Source: Actinophytocola xinjiangensis (GTDB lineage: Bacteria > Actinomycetota > Actinomycetes > Mycobacteriales > Pseudonocardiaceae). From it: DNA of 64,000 nucleotides. The translations under genes and the position numbers were made by a program. The stretch's first letter is position 1. Each line of letters opens with the position of its first letter. Location: NCBI RefSeq assembly GCF_001921215.1, contig NZ_MSIF01000023.1, forward strand, positions 1 to 64,000. The letters are read 5' to 3'. The notes beneath the pieces were generated by a model that was not told the DNA's origin, did not search any database, and saw only the letters and a list, made by a program, of their open reading frames with translations. Shown here in pieces: positions 52,404-60,857 of this stretch.

Positions 52404-53212
52404 GGCCCGGTGCCTGGCTCGTCTGGGGGCTGGTCGGGTTCTTCCTGGTCAACCTGCTCGGGCTCGTGCTGGCTGTCGTGGTGAACTCGTTGTCCGTCGA
52501 GTGGTTCGGGACGTGGTGGCCCAACGGGCTCACCACCGCCTGGTACGCGACCGCCTGGCGCGAGATGAACCTGCTGGAGGTGCTGGCGGTCACCGTGCAG
52601 GTCTCGGTCGCGGTGGTCGTCGCGTCGGTGGCGATCGGGGTGCCCACCGCCTACGCGCTGGCCCGGCGGAACTTCCCCGGCAAACGTCTGGTCACGCTGC
52701 TGTTCCTGCTGCCGATCATGCTGCCGCCGATGACCTACGGGATTCCGCTGGCCACCGTGCTCTACAAGTTCGACCTCGCGGGCGGGATCGTCGGCGTCAT
52801 CGTCGCGAACCTGGTGCCGTCGGTGCCGTTCGTGGTGCTCACCATGACGCCGTTCATCGAGCAGATCGACCCGAGGATCGAGGCCGCCGCCAGGATGTGT
52901 GGCGCGCGCACGCTGTCGGTGTTCACCCGCGTGCTGGCGCCGCTGCTGGTCCCGGGCATCCTCGCCGCCTCGATCCTGGTGCTGGTGCGCACCGTCGGCA
53001 TGTTCGAACTGACCTTCCTCACCGCCGGGCCCGGCAGCCAGACACTCGTCGTGTCGCTCTACGAGGCCATGTTCTCCGCCGGGATCCGTGCCCAGCAGGC
53101 GGTCGACGCCATGGCCGTGATCTACACCGGCTCGATGCTGGTACTACTGGTGATCGCGCTGCGATTCGTGAACCCGACACAGCTCGTCACCAGGCTGAAG
53201 GAGCCAGCATGA
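52400..53212 (+). CDS. ABC transporter permease (PotC-like)
   Basis: A 270-residue membrane protein, six helices; EAA region IEAAARMCGARTLSVFTRVL. The second pore subunit. ATG overlaps the upstream TGA; its own TGA overlaps the ATG of the SDR gene (53209-53212). Confidence 0.92.
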   Translation: MRPGAWLVWGLVGFFLVNLLGLVLAVVVNSLSVEWFGTWWPNGLTTAWYATAWREMNLLEVLAVTVQVSVAVVVASVAIGVPTAYALARRNFPGKRLVTLLFLLPIMLPPMTYGIPLATVLYKFDLAGGIVGVIVANLVPSVPFVVLTMTPFIEQIDPRIEAAARMCGARTLSVFTRVLAPLLVPGILAASILVLVRTVGMFELTFLTAGPGSQTLVVSLYEAMFSAGIRAQQAVDAMAVIYTGSMLVLLVIALRFVNPTQLVTRLKEPA

Positions 53213-53985
53213 CCCAACGCGTCCTGATCACCGGAGCCGCCGGCAGGGTGGGCGCGATCCTGCGCCCGCGCCTGGCCAGGGACGGCCGGGTGCTCCGGTT
53301 GCTCGACCGCCGACCCCTGGAGGCCGGGGCCGGCGAGGAGGTCGTGACGGGCTCGGTCACCGACCCCGACGTCATGCTCGAGGCCAGCGCCGGGGTCGAC
53401 GCGGTCGTGCACCTCGCCGGACACCCCGGCGAGAACACCTGGCCGGAGATCCTCGCCGTCAACATCGACGGCACGCACACCGTGTTCGAGGCCGCGCGGC
53501 AGGCCGGGGTGCCGCGCGTCGTGTTCGCCTCCAGCAACCACGCCGTCGGCTACCACCCGGCCGGCCAGGACGCCCCCGACGACCTCGTGCCCCGCCCCGA
53601 CACGTTCTACGGCGTCAGCAAGGCCGCCGGCGAGGCGCTCGGCAGTCTCTACCACGACCGCCACGGCCTGGACGTCGTCTGCCTGCGGATCGGCACCTGC
53701 GCCGAACACCCGGGCGACGAACGCGGCCTGGGCACCTGGCTGTCCCCCGACGACTGCGGGCGGCTCGTCGAGGCCGCGATCAGCGCGCCGAAGCCCGGTT
53801 TCCGTGTCGTGTGGGGGATCTCGGCGAACACCAGGGCCCGGTGGTCGCTGGACGGGGCGCGCGCCCTGGGCTACGAGCCGCGCGACGACGCCGAGGTGTT
53901 CGCCGACTCGGTCACCCCGGCCACCGCCGCGCAGAAAACCTTCCTGGGTGGCGACTTCTGCGCGTTTGGGCCGGAGGCGAAGTGA
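53209..53985 (+). CDS. NAD-dependent epimerase/dehydratase-fold SDR, uronate-dehydrogenase-like
   Basis: A 258-residue extended-type SDR. Rossmann motif TGAAGRVG (about 8-15), VVHLAGHP, catalytic YGVSKAAGE (YxxxK) and C-terminal NTRARWSLDGARALGYEPRD, the pattern seen in uronate dehydrogenases. These oxidise uronic acids to aldaro-lactones; other epimerase or reductase roles are possible. Embedded in the importer operon by 4-base overlaps both sides, so it probably handles the imported sugar or sugar acid. Confidence 0.88.
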   Translation: MTQRVLITGAAGRVGAILRPRLARDGRVLRLLDRRPLEAGAGEEVVTGSVTDPDVMLEASAGVDAVVHLAGHPGENTWPEILAVNIDGTHTVFEAARQAGVPRVVFASSNHAVGYHPAGQDAPDDLVPRPDTFYGVSKAAGEALGSLYHDRHGLDVVCLRIGTCAEHPGDERGLGTWLSPDDCGRLVEAAISAPKPGFRVVWGISANTRARWSLDGARALGYEPRDDAEVFADSVTPATAAQKTFLGGDFCAFGPEAK

Positions 53986-55055
53986 TCACCGGACACGCTT
54001 ATCCCTGGGACGTCCTCGGCGACCCGTCGTTCGCCGGCCGGGCGATCGCCGCCGGGGTGTCGGCGGTGGCCCTCGCGGCGGCCTACCACTCGACCCGCGC
54101 CGCCACCCCGCTGCACCCCGACCACCAGTTGGTGCACGCCCGCTACGCCGCGCTGTACCGGCCGGTCCGCCAGCAGGTCTGGGCCTCGCGGCGACTCCGG
54201 CCACTCGGTCCTGAGTGGATGTCCACACAGGACTCCTTTGCTGAGGCGGCGGAAACCTTACGTGCGGCCGGGTTACGCGTCTCGGCGTGGGTCGTGCTCA
54301 CGCACAACACGCGGCTGGGCACCGAGTTCCCGGACCTCGCCGTGGTCAACTGCTTCGGCGAGCCCTACCCGTACGCGCTGTGCCCGTCCTCGGCGGAGGT
54401 CCGTGAGTACGCCGCGACCCTCGCCAGGGAAGCCGCCGCCGGCGCCGACGCGGTGTCCCTGGAAGCCTGCGGCCAGCTGGGCGTCACCCACCTGTCCCAC
54501 CACGAGAAGACCGACGGCGCGTTCTCCCCGGCGACCGAGCGTTGGCTGTCGGTGTGCTGCTGCCCCGCGTGCCGTCAGGCGTGGGCGGCGCGGGGCCTGG
54601 ACCCCGACGAGGTCACCGCCACCCTGCGGCACGCCATCCGCACCCGCGCCGAGGTCCCCTTCGCCGCCGAACTGCTCGCCACCCGCCACGCGGCGACCGA
54701 CGCCCTGCGCGCCGAGGTCCTCGCCGAGGTGGACGTGCCGGTCACCCTGCACGCCCACCCCGACCCGTGGGCCACCGGCGCCGCCCCCGGCCTCACCCCG
54801 TCCACCGCCGGCGACGTCGCTGCCCTGCTGGTGCCCGCCTGGCCCACCGACCCGGCGACCACCGACCTGATCGTGCGCGCGCGCCGCACCTCGGCGCCGG
54901 TCGAGGCGTACGTGACGGTGCTGTCACCCACCGAACCGGCGGCACTGACCGACCACTGGCGACGGTTGCGCGCGGCCGGCGCCACCGGCGCCGCCGTCTA
55001 CCACCTGGGCCTCGCCCCGTCCTGGCGACAACCACTCTTCCGTGGGTTCGGCTGA
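53982..55055 (+). CDS. Uncharacterised protein with CCCPAC motif, TIM-barrel-like
   Basis: A 357-residue Ala-rich protein with no signal peptide. Recurrent beta-strand/helix alternation (GVSAVALAAAYHS, LRVSAWVVLTHN, ADAVSLEACGQLG) suggests a TIM barrel. The central LSVCCCPACRQAW carries a Cys cluster like those in putative glycoside hydrolases of unnamed families. I cannot name an enzyme. GTG overlaps the SDR stop (53982-53985), making it the last coupled gene of the importer cluster and a likely first step in using the imported compound. Confidence 0.85.
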   Translation: MITGHAYPWDVLGDPSFAGRAIAAGVSAVALAAAYHSTRAATPLHPDHQLVHARYAALYRPVRQQVWASRRLRPLGPEWMSTQDSFAEAAETLRAAGLRVSAWVVLTHNTRLGTEFPDLAVVNCFGEPYPYALCPSSAEVREYAATLAREAAAGADAVSLEACGQLGVTHLSHHEKTDGAFSPATERWLSVCCCPACRQAWAARGLDPDEVTATLRHAIRTRAEVPFAAELLATRHAATDALRAEVLAEVDVPVTLHAHPDPWATGAAPGLTPSTAGDVAALLVPAWPTDPATTDLIVRARRTSAPVEAYVTVLSPTEPAALTDHWRRLRAAGATGAAVYHLGLAPSWRQPLFRGFG

Positions 55056-55103
55056 CGGCCGCCCACCCGAGACCGTCGCACCTTCCACCCGCACCCCGGT
55101 CCC

Positions 55104-55129
55104 GCCTGGCCGGCCCCGGCCCACCAGGC
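55104..55129 (+). terminator. Hairpin after the importer cluster
   Basis: GCCTGG (55104-55109) and CCAGGC (55124-55129) with inner CGGCC/GGCC pairing form a stem 49 bases after the last cluster stop. Likely terminator of the operon. Confidence 0.5.
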
Positions 55130-55156
55130 ATTGTGGGTGTGGGCTGACCGTGTGCG

Positions 55157-56134
55157 ATGCTCGGGCCCATGGCGGTTGACACTGGTGAGTGGCTCGACAC
55201 CCATCGGGTGGAGCTGACCGGTTACTGCTACCGCATGCTCGGCTCCGGGTTCGAGGCCGAGGACGCCGTGCAGGAGACCCTGGTGCGGGCGTTGCGGGCC
55301 GGCTATGACCCGGCGCGGGGCTCGCTGCGTGCGTGGCTGTACTCGATCGCCACGAACGTCTGTGTCGACATGCTGCGGAGTGCGCAGCGGCGTGCGCTGG
55401 CGATGGATCTCGGGCCGGCCAGTGAGCCGGGGCCCGATCTGGGCGCTCCGTTGCCGCAGGGCGCGTGGGTGCAGCCGGTGCCGGACGGTCGCGCGGTGGC
55501 GGGCGATCCGGCGGAGGTCGCGGTGCTGCGGGAGACGGTCCGGTTGGCGTTCGTCGCGGCGCTTCAGTACTTGCCGGCGCGGCAGCGGGCGGTGTTGATC
55601 CTGCGGGAGGTGTTGCGGTTTCCGGCGGCCGAGGTCGCCCGGCTGTTGGACACGACGGTGGCGTCGGTGCACAGCGCGTTGCAGCGGGCGCGGGCGACCC
55701 TGTCGGTGCGGGCGCCGGCGCCGGCGGAGCCGTTGGGACCTGAACAGCACGAGTTGTTGGGTCGGTATGTCGCCGCTTTCGAACGCTACGACGTGCCCGC
55801 GCTGGTGGCTCTGATGCATGAGGACGCGACGATGTCGATGCCGCCGTTCGCCTGGTGGCTGCGGGGCCGTGAGCACATCGCGGCGGCGCTCAGCCACAGT
55901 GACGGTACGTGTGACAACGCTCGGTTGGTGCCGACGATGGCCAGCGGGTCGCCCGCGTTCGGCCAGTACCGCTGGACGGGCGCCGAACACGAGCCGTTCG
56001 CGCTGGTGGTGCTGGAGGTCACCGCCGAGTCGATCACCTCGTGCACGACCTACCTCGACCTGGCGCACGCGTTCCCGCTCTACGGCCTGCCGATGAGTTT
56101 GCCGGCGCCGATCCGTACCAACGAGCATGAGTGA
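55157..56134 (+). CDS. ECF sigma factor with SnoaL-like C-terminal domain (SigG/SigX5 type)
   Basis: A 325-residue protein: region 2 (LTGYCYRMLGSGFEAEDAVQ, ETLVRALRAGYDPARGSLRA), region 4 (FVAALQYLPARQRAVLILRE, then LRFPAAEVARLL), and a C-terminal SnoaL-like domain (about 190-315: LLGRYVAAFERYDVPALVAL, MHEDATMSMPPFAWWLRG). Such C-terminal domains control activity in place of an anti-sigma factor. ATG at 55157 or 55169; neither has a clear ribosome site. Overlaps the next gene by 8 bases. Confidence 0.9.
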   Translation: MLGPMAVDTGEWLDTHRVELTGYCYRMLGSGFEAEDAVQETLVRALRAGYDPARGSLRAWLYSIATNVCVDMLRSAQRRALAMDLGPASEPGPDLGAPLPQGAWVQPVPDGRAVAGDPAEVAVLRETVRLAFVAALQYLPARQRAVLILREVLRFPAAEVARLLDTTVASVHSALQRARATLSVRAPAPAEPLGPEQHELLGRYVAAFERYDVPALVALMHEDATMSMPPFAWWLRGREHIAAALSHSDGTCDNARLVPTMASGSPAFGQYRWTGAEHEPFALVVLEVTAESITSCTTYLDLAHAFPLYGLPMSLPAPIRTNEHE

Positions 56135-56597
56135 TTTCGTGGAACGACCCGAGCAGCACTACGCGGCGATCCCGATCCGGGCGACGCTGCGGGAGTGGGG
56201 TTCGGTCAACGCCCTGATCCCCGAGGTGTACGGCTGGCTGGCGGAGCGGAACATCCCGCCCGCCGGCGCCCTGTTCTACCGGCACGTGGTCGTGGGCGGT
56301 CTGACGGAGAAGTTCGAGGTGGAGGTCGGGGTGCCGGTGGCCGCGCCGGTCGTGGCCGACGGGCGGGTCGTCGCGGGCCGCAAGCCGGCCGGGCGGTACG
56401 CCGTGCGGATCCACCACGGACACCCGGACGGGGTGGCGGCCACCCACGAGGACCTGGTGGCGTGGGCCACCGGCCAGGGGCGCCCGCCGGTGCGTGACGG
56501 GGACGTCTGGGTGGGGATGTTCGAGTCCTACCTGACCAACCCCGACGACGAACCGGACCCCGACCACTGGCGCACGGAACTGGCCTACCTGGTCTGA
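56127..56597 (+). CDS. GyrI-like effector-binding-domain protein
   Basis: A 156-residue protein of the GyrI/BacR-like small-molecule binding fold: YAAIPIRATLREWGSVNALI, LFYRHVVVGGLTEKFEVEVG, GRYAVRIHHGHPDGV. It often acts as a sensor or small-molecule hydrolase. Overlap with the sigma gene suggests a common regulon or signal input. A strong hairpin follows. Confidence 0.88.
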   Translation: MSDFVERPEQHYAAIPIRATLREWGSVNALIPEVYGWLAERNIPPAGALFYRHVVVGGLTEKFEVEVGVPVAAPVVADGRVVAGRKPAGRYAVRIHHGHPDGVAATHEDLVAWATGQGRPPVRDGDVWVGMFESYLTNPDDEPDPDHWRTELAYLV

Positions 56598-56600
56598 CCC

Positions 56601-56631
56601 GGGTGCGGGCCGCCCGGCGCGGCCCGCACCC
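56601..56631. terminator. Strong bidirectional terminator
   Basis: GGGTGCGGGCCG (56601-56612) and CGGCCCGCACCC (56620-56631), perfect 12-bp stem, 7-base loop, between convergent genes. Confidence 0.85.
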
Positions 56632-56637
56632 GCGTGA

Positions 56638-57495
56638 CTACGGCGTGCAGCTGTCCAGGTAGCGCGCGGCGTACAGCCCGCTGTTGAGGTAGGTCAGGTA
56701 GCTGTCGAGGGTTCCCGCATTGAGGGCGGTGTCGGCGGCTGCCTGCACGTGGGGTCCGACCTCGTCGGCGATGGTGCGGACGGTCGCGATGCGGAGGTCG
56801 ACTGCCCAGGGGGTGGTCCAGGTCGTTCGGACGAAGTCGCGGAGGTCGGCGGCGGTTCCGTTGCGGAGGAGGTCCTGGGTGGCCTGGAAGAGGCTGGTGA
56901 GTGATTCGTTCCGGGCCACGGAGGACATCTGGTTGACCAGTATGCGGATGTCGAGGTCGGTGGCGGTGTCCGGGTCGACGAGGAACTCGCGGATGTCCCG
57001 GAACGTCGTCACCGGCCAGCCGGCGTCCAGGGCACGGGCGACGTGCAGTTCGTGGTTGAGGTAGGTGAGGTAGCTGTCGAGGGTTCCCGCGGTGAGGGCG
57101 GCGTTGGCGGCTGCCTGCACGTGGGGTCCGACCTCGTCGGCGATGGTGCGGACGGTCGCGATGCGGAGGTCGACTGCCCAGGGGGTGGTCCAGGTCGTTC
57201 GGACGAAGTCGCGGAGGTCGGCGGCGGTTCCGTTGCGGAGGAGGTCCTGGGTGGCCTGGAAGAGGCTGGTGAGTGATTCGTTCCGGGCCACGGAGGACAT
57301 CTGGTTGACCAGTATGCGGATGTCGAGGTCGGTGGCGGTGTCCGGGTCGACGAGGAACTCACGGATGTCCCGGAACGTCGGCGCCTCGCACGCCGCCGCG
57401 TTCGGTCTTGGTGATTCCGGTTGGGCTGAGGCCGGTGAGGCCGGGATCAGCAGGGCGAGTACCAGCAGCAGACCGGTCGAGATCTTCCATCGCAT
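56638..57495 (-). CDS. Secreted protein of two near-identical 124-residue repeats (ALF-repeat-like)
   Basis: A 285-residue exported protein. Signal peptide 1-24 (MRWKISTGLLLVLALLIPAS, ending ASA). Residues 40-163 and 164-285 are the same module; the first 91 residues of each are identical, then they drift (HELHVARALD against SGLYAARYLD). The motif GTAADLRDFVRTTW resembles ALF-type repeats of actinomycete secreted proteins, whose role is not settled. Two cysteines, one near each end, could close the chain. ATG follows GGGGAG; it lies 18 bases after the cyclodeaminase gene and may be last in that operon. Confidence 0.85.
   Translation of the reverse strand: MRWKISTGLLLVLALLIPASPASAQPESPRPNAAACEAPTFRDIREFLVDPDTATDLDIRILVNQMSSVARNESLTSLFQATQDLLRNGTAADLRDFVRTTWTTPWAVDLRIATVRTIADEVGPHVQAAANAALTAGTLDSYLTYLNHELHVARALDAGWPVTTFRDIREFLVDPDTATDLDIRILVNQMSSVARNESLTSLFQATQDLLRNGTAADLRDFVRTTWTTPWAVDLRIATVRTIADEVGPHVQAAADTALNAGTLDSYLTYLNSGLYAARYLDSCTP
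56686..57008 (-). repeat. 372-bp-period tandem duplication, promoter-distal copy
   Basis: Aligned with 57058-57380 at an offset of 372 bases. Most of the segment, including third codon positions, is identical from about 56740 to 57000; differences cluster at the left edge. This indicates a recent duplication or ongoing gene conversion. Confidence 0.9.
57058..57380 (-). repeat. 372-bp-period tandem duplication, promoter-proximal copy
   Basis: The partner of 56686-57008. It encodes residues 40-147 of the secreted protein; identity to the other copy is close to complete outside its 3' end. Confidence 0.9.
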
Positions 57496-57513
57496 GTGTT
57501 GTGCTCCCCAGTT

Positions 57514-57984
57514 TCAGTTGTCGGAAAGGTTGATCTCCACGAGGGCCGTCGCCGCCTCGGCGGCCGCCCTGGCCAGCAACTCGCCGACCCGGGCGTCGCC
57601 CACGAGGTTCCGGTTGCCGGTGGCCACCAGTGCCGCCGCGAGGTCGGCGACCTCGGTGGCGGCCGACGCGACCGTGCGGGGCACCTCGATCGCCGAGGCC
57701 ATCGCCGAGGCGATCCGCGCCGGCCGCTCCGGGTCGTCGCGGGGCAGCCGCCGGGCGGCCAGGACCGCCGTGTACGCGGCGGCGTCGGCGTCGGCCAGCG
57801 GCTCCAGCAGCGCACGCAGCTCCTCGGCCCTGGTCGCCGACTCGCCGCTGAACCGGGCCGCCATCGCCACGAGCGCGGCGGCCGACGCGGCCGTCAGCGC
57901 CGCCACCGCCCCGCCGCCCGGCGCGGGTGTGCGCGCGGCGACCCGTTCCAGCAGGCCCCCGACCGACACCTGCAACAACGTCAC
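57514..57984 (-). CDS. Formiminotransferase-cyclodeaminase C-terminal (cyclodeaminase) domain protein
   Basis: A 156-residue helical protein matching only the cyclodeaminase half of the folate enzyme: ARTPAPGGGAVAALTAASAA at the start (PGGG motif), then VPRTVASAATEVADLAAALV and GNRNLVGDARVGELLARAAA. It would convert formimino-THF to methenyl-THF plus ammonia, or act as a related methenyl-THF enzyme. ATG overlaps the TGA of the formate-THF ligase gene (57981-57984), giving a one-carbon operon. Confidence 0.9.
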   Translation of the reverse strand: MTLLQVSVGGLLERVAARTPAPGGGAVAALTAASAAALVAMAARFSGESATRAEELRALLEPLADADAAAYTAVLAARRLPRDDPERPARIASAMASAIEVPRTVASAATEVADLAAALVATGNRNLVGDARVGELLARAAAEAATALVEINLSDN

Positions 57985-59678
57985 GACAGCCCGACAATCT
58001 CGCCGTCGTCGTCGAAGTCGATGCGGGTGGCCGCCGGGGAGGAGCCCAGGCCGGGCATCGTTCGCATGTCGCCGCAGATGGGGTAGACGAAACCGGCGCC
58101 GACCGACGCCCGGACCTCGCGGACCGGCAGCGTCCAGCCGGTCGGCGCGCCCAGCAGCTTCGGGTCAGACGAGATCGACAGGTGGGTCTTGGCCACGCAG
58201 ATCGGGAGGTCGCCGAAGCCGTTGCGTTCGTAGGTGTCCAGCTGGCGGCGGGCGGTGGGGGAGTAGGACACGTCGTCGGCGCCGTACACCTTGGTCGCGA
58301 TCGCGTTGATCTTCTCCCGCAGCGGCGCGGCCGACGGGTACAGCAGACGGAACTCCGTCGGCTCGTCGGCGGCCTCGGCCACGGCCTCGGCGAGTTCGGT
58401 CGCCCCGGCGCCGCCGTCGGTGAAGTGGGTGCTCACCGCCACCCGCGCGCCCATGGACTCGGCGACCTCGCGGATCGCGGCGTGCTCGGACGGGTGGTCG
58501 GTGGGGAAGGCGTTGATCGCCACCACGGGGGACACGCCGTGCAGCCGGATGTTCTCGATCTGCTTGCGCAGGTTCGCCGCGCCGGCGTGCACGTCGTCGG
58601 GGTTCTCCGCCAGCAGGTCCTCGGGCAAGGGTTTTCCCGCCACGATGCGGAACTTGCCGGAGTGGGCCTTGAGGGCACGCACGGTCGCCACGAGCACGGC
58701 GGCGTCGGGGGCCTGGCCCGACACCCGGCACTTGATGTTGAAGAACCGCTCGGCGCCCATGTCCGCGCCGAAACCGGCCTCGGTGATCAGGTAGTCGCCG
58801 CAGCGGATGCCGATCAGGTCGGCGACCACCGACGAGTTGCCGGTCGCGATGTTGCCGAATGGTCCACAGTGGACTAAAACGGGCGTGTTCTCCAGTGTCT
58901 GCATCAGGTTCGGCTTGATCGCCTCCCGCAGCAGCACCGTCATCGCACCGGCCGTGTCCAGCTGCTCGGCGGTCACCGGCTCACCGGACCGGGTGTAGCC
59001 GACGACGATCCGAGCCAGCCTGGACCGCAGGTCGGCCAGGCCCGTGGTCAGCGCGAGCGCGGCCATCACCTCCGACGCCGCGGTGATGTCGAAGCCGGTC
59101 TGGCGGGTCACGCCGTCGGCCTTCGGTCCCAGGCCCACCACGACGTTGCGCAGGGCGCGGTCGTTGAGGTCGATGACCCGGCGCCAGGTGATCGAGTCGA
59201 TGTCCAACCCGAGCTTGTTGCCCTGGTGGAGGTGGTTGTCGACCATCGTGGCCAACAGGTTGTGCGCGGCGGTCACCGCGTGCATGTCCCCGGTCAGGTG
59301 CAGGTTCAGCAGTTCCATCGGCACGACCTGGGCGTACCCGCCGCCGGCCGCGCCGCCCTTGATGCCCAGCGTCGGACCCATCGACGGCTGGCGGATCGCG
59401 ATCGTCGCACGCTTGCCCAGGTGCTTGAAGCCCTGACCGAGACCGACCGTCGTGGTCGTCTTGCCCTCGCCCAGCGGCGTCGGGGTGATGGCGCTGACCA
59501 GCACGTACTTCGCCTTCGGGGCGTCGCCCAGGAGTTCGGCGGCCTCCAGGTCGACCTTCATCACGTCGCGCCCGTACGGTTCGAGCACGGCCGGCGGCAG
59601 GCCCATGTCGGCGGCGATCTCCTCGATGGGCTTGAGCTTCGCTCCTCGGGCGATCTCCAGGTCGCTCGGAAAGGCCAT
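57981..59678 (-). CDS. fhs: Formate--tetrahydrofolate ligase
   Basis: A 565-residue enzyme of normal family length. Signatures: SAITPTPLGEGKTTTTVGLG (ATP site), VPMELLNLHLTGDMHAVTAA, HCGPFGNIATGNSSVVAD and VVAINAFPTDHPSEHAAIRE. It joins formate to THF with ATP to give 10-formyl-THF. ATG 59678 follows GAGGGAG at 5 bases and begins AFPSDLEIARGAKLKPI, the family start. Coupled with the cyclodeaminase gene. Confidence 0.96.
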   Translation of the reverse strand: MAFPSDLEIARGAKLKPIEEIAADMGLPPAVLEPYGRDVMKVDLEAAELLGDAPKAKYVLVSAITPTPLGEGKTTTTVGLGQGFKHLGKRATIAIRQPSMGPTLGIKGGAAGGGYAQVVPMELLNLHLTGDMHAVTAAHNLLATMVDNHLHQGNKLGLDIDSITWRRVIDLNDRALRNVVVGLGPKADGVTRQTGFDITAASEVMAALALTTGLADLRSRLARIVVGYTRSGEPVTAEQLDTAGAMTVLLREAIKPNLMQTLENTPVLVHCGPFGNIATGNSSVVADLIGIRCGDYLITEAGFGADMGAERFFNIKCRVSGQAPDAAVLVATVRALKAHSGKFRIVAGKPLPEDLLAENPDDVHAGAANLRKQIENIRLHGVSPVVAINAFPTDHPSEHAAIREVAESMGARVAVSTHFTDGGAGATELAEAVAEAADEPTEFRLLYPSAAPLREKINAIATKVYGADDVSYSPTARRQLDTYERNGFGDLPICVAKTHLSISSDPKLLGAPTGWTLPVREVRASVGAGFVYPICGDMRTMPGLGSSPAATRIDFDDDGEIVGLS

Positions 59679-59702
59679 GGACACTCCCTCGTCTCGATCC
59701 GG

Positions 59703-59728
59703 CGCGCGGGGTCCCCGCTGCCCGCGCG
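59703..59728 (-). terminator. Hairpin between galT and fhs
   Basis: CGCGCGGG (59703-59710) and CCCGCGCG (59721-59728), perfect 8-bp stem with 10-base loop, 41 bases downstream of the galT stop and 25 bases before the fhs start. Likely ends the deoR-galT transcript. Confidence 0.5.
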
Positions 59729-59768
59729 AGACGCTACCTCACCAAAAGTGTGTTCCGGCTGAGTCCGC

Positions 59769-60857
59769 TCACACCGAACGCAGGCGCCGCGCGACGTCCT
59801 CGGGCAGCACGTCGGTGATGAACACGCCCATTCCGGACTCCGACCCGGCCAGGTACTTCAGCTTGTCGGCCGACCGCTGGATCGAGCTCAGTTGCAGGTG
59901 CAGGTAGGCGTGCTCGGCGCCGGGCCCGGCCGGGGCCTGGTGCCAGGCGGCGATGTAGGGCAGCGGCCGGTCGTGGAGCGCGTCGAAGCGGCGCAGCACG
60001 TCCAGGTACAGCAGGGTGAACGCGTCCCGTTCGGCGTCGGACAGCGCCGGGATGGCCGGCACGCGGCGATGCGGGTACAGGTGCACCTCGACCGGCCAGC
60101 GCGCCGCGGCCGGCACGAACGCCGTCCAGTGCTCGTTGGCCGCGACCACCCGGGTGCCCGCCTTCCGTTCCCCGGCAAGGAGATCGGCGAACAGGTTGGT
60201 TCCGGTGCGCTCGGCGTGCGCGGCGGCGGAGGCCAGCATCTGGCGGGTGCGGGGCGTGACGAACGGGTAGGCGTAGATCTGGCCGTGCGGGTGGGCGAGG
60301 GTGACGCCGATGGCCGCGCCCCGGTTCTCGAAGCAGAACACCTGCGCCACGCCGGGCAGCGCCGACAGCTCGGTGGTGCGGTCGGCCCACGCCTCGACGA
60401 CCAGCCGGGCGTGGGTGGGCGAGAGGGTGGCGAACGCGGCGTTGTGGTCGCTGGTGAAGCACACCACCTCGCAGCGGCCGATGCCCGGGGCGGAGGCCAC
60501 CAGCTCGGGCAGCACGGCCTCGACCGGGTCGGCGTGCGTGGACAGGCTGGGGAAGCGGTTCTCGAACACCACGACGTCGTAGTCGGGCGACGGGACCTCG
60601 GTGTGCCGGCCGTCCCGCGACGGACACAGTGGACATTCGTCGGCCGGCGGCAGGAAGGTGCGGTTCTGCCGGTGGGAGGCGAGCACGACCCACTCGTCGA
60701 GCGCCGGGTCGTGGCGCAGCTGGGAGGCGGTGGACACCGGGTCCAGTTCGCGCGGGTCGGTGAGCACCCGGTCCGGCGCGCCGGGCAGGTCGAAGTAGAG
60801 GATCTCGCGTCCGTCGGCCAGTGTCGCGGTGGTGCGCCGCCCCACGACGCCGCTCAC
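59769..60857 (-). CDS. galT: Galactose-1-phosphate uridylyltransferase
   Basis: A 362-residue enzyme. CPLCPSRDG supplies the zinc cysteines, ENRFPSLS follows, and VTLAHPHGQIYAYPF carries the HPH active site where the second His forms the UMP intermediate. It exchanges UDP-glucose and galactose-1-phosphate in the Leloir pathway. GTG start overlaps the TGA of the DeoR gene (60854-60857). galK and galE, usual partners, are not in the window. Confidence 0.95.
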   Translation of the reverse strand: MSGVVGRRTTATLADGREILYFDLPGAPDRVLTDPRELDPVSTASQLRHDPALDEWVVLASHRQNRTFLPPADECPLCPSRDGRHTEVPSPDYDVVVFENRFPSLSTHADPVEAVLPELVASAPGIGRCEVVCFTSDHNAAFATLSPTHARLVVEAWADRTTELSALPGVAQVFCFENRGAAIGVTLAHPHGQIYAYPFVTPRTRQMLASAAAHAERTGTNLFADLLAGERKAGTRVVAANEHWTAFVPAAARWPVEVHLYPHRRVPAIPALSDAERDAFTLLYLDVLRRFDALHDRPLPYIAAWHQAPAGPGAEHAYLHLQLSSIQRSADKLKYLAGSESGMGVFITDVLPEDVARRLRSV

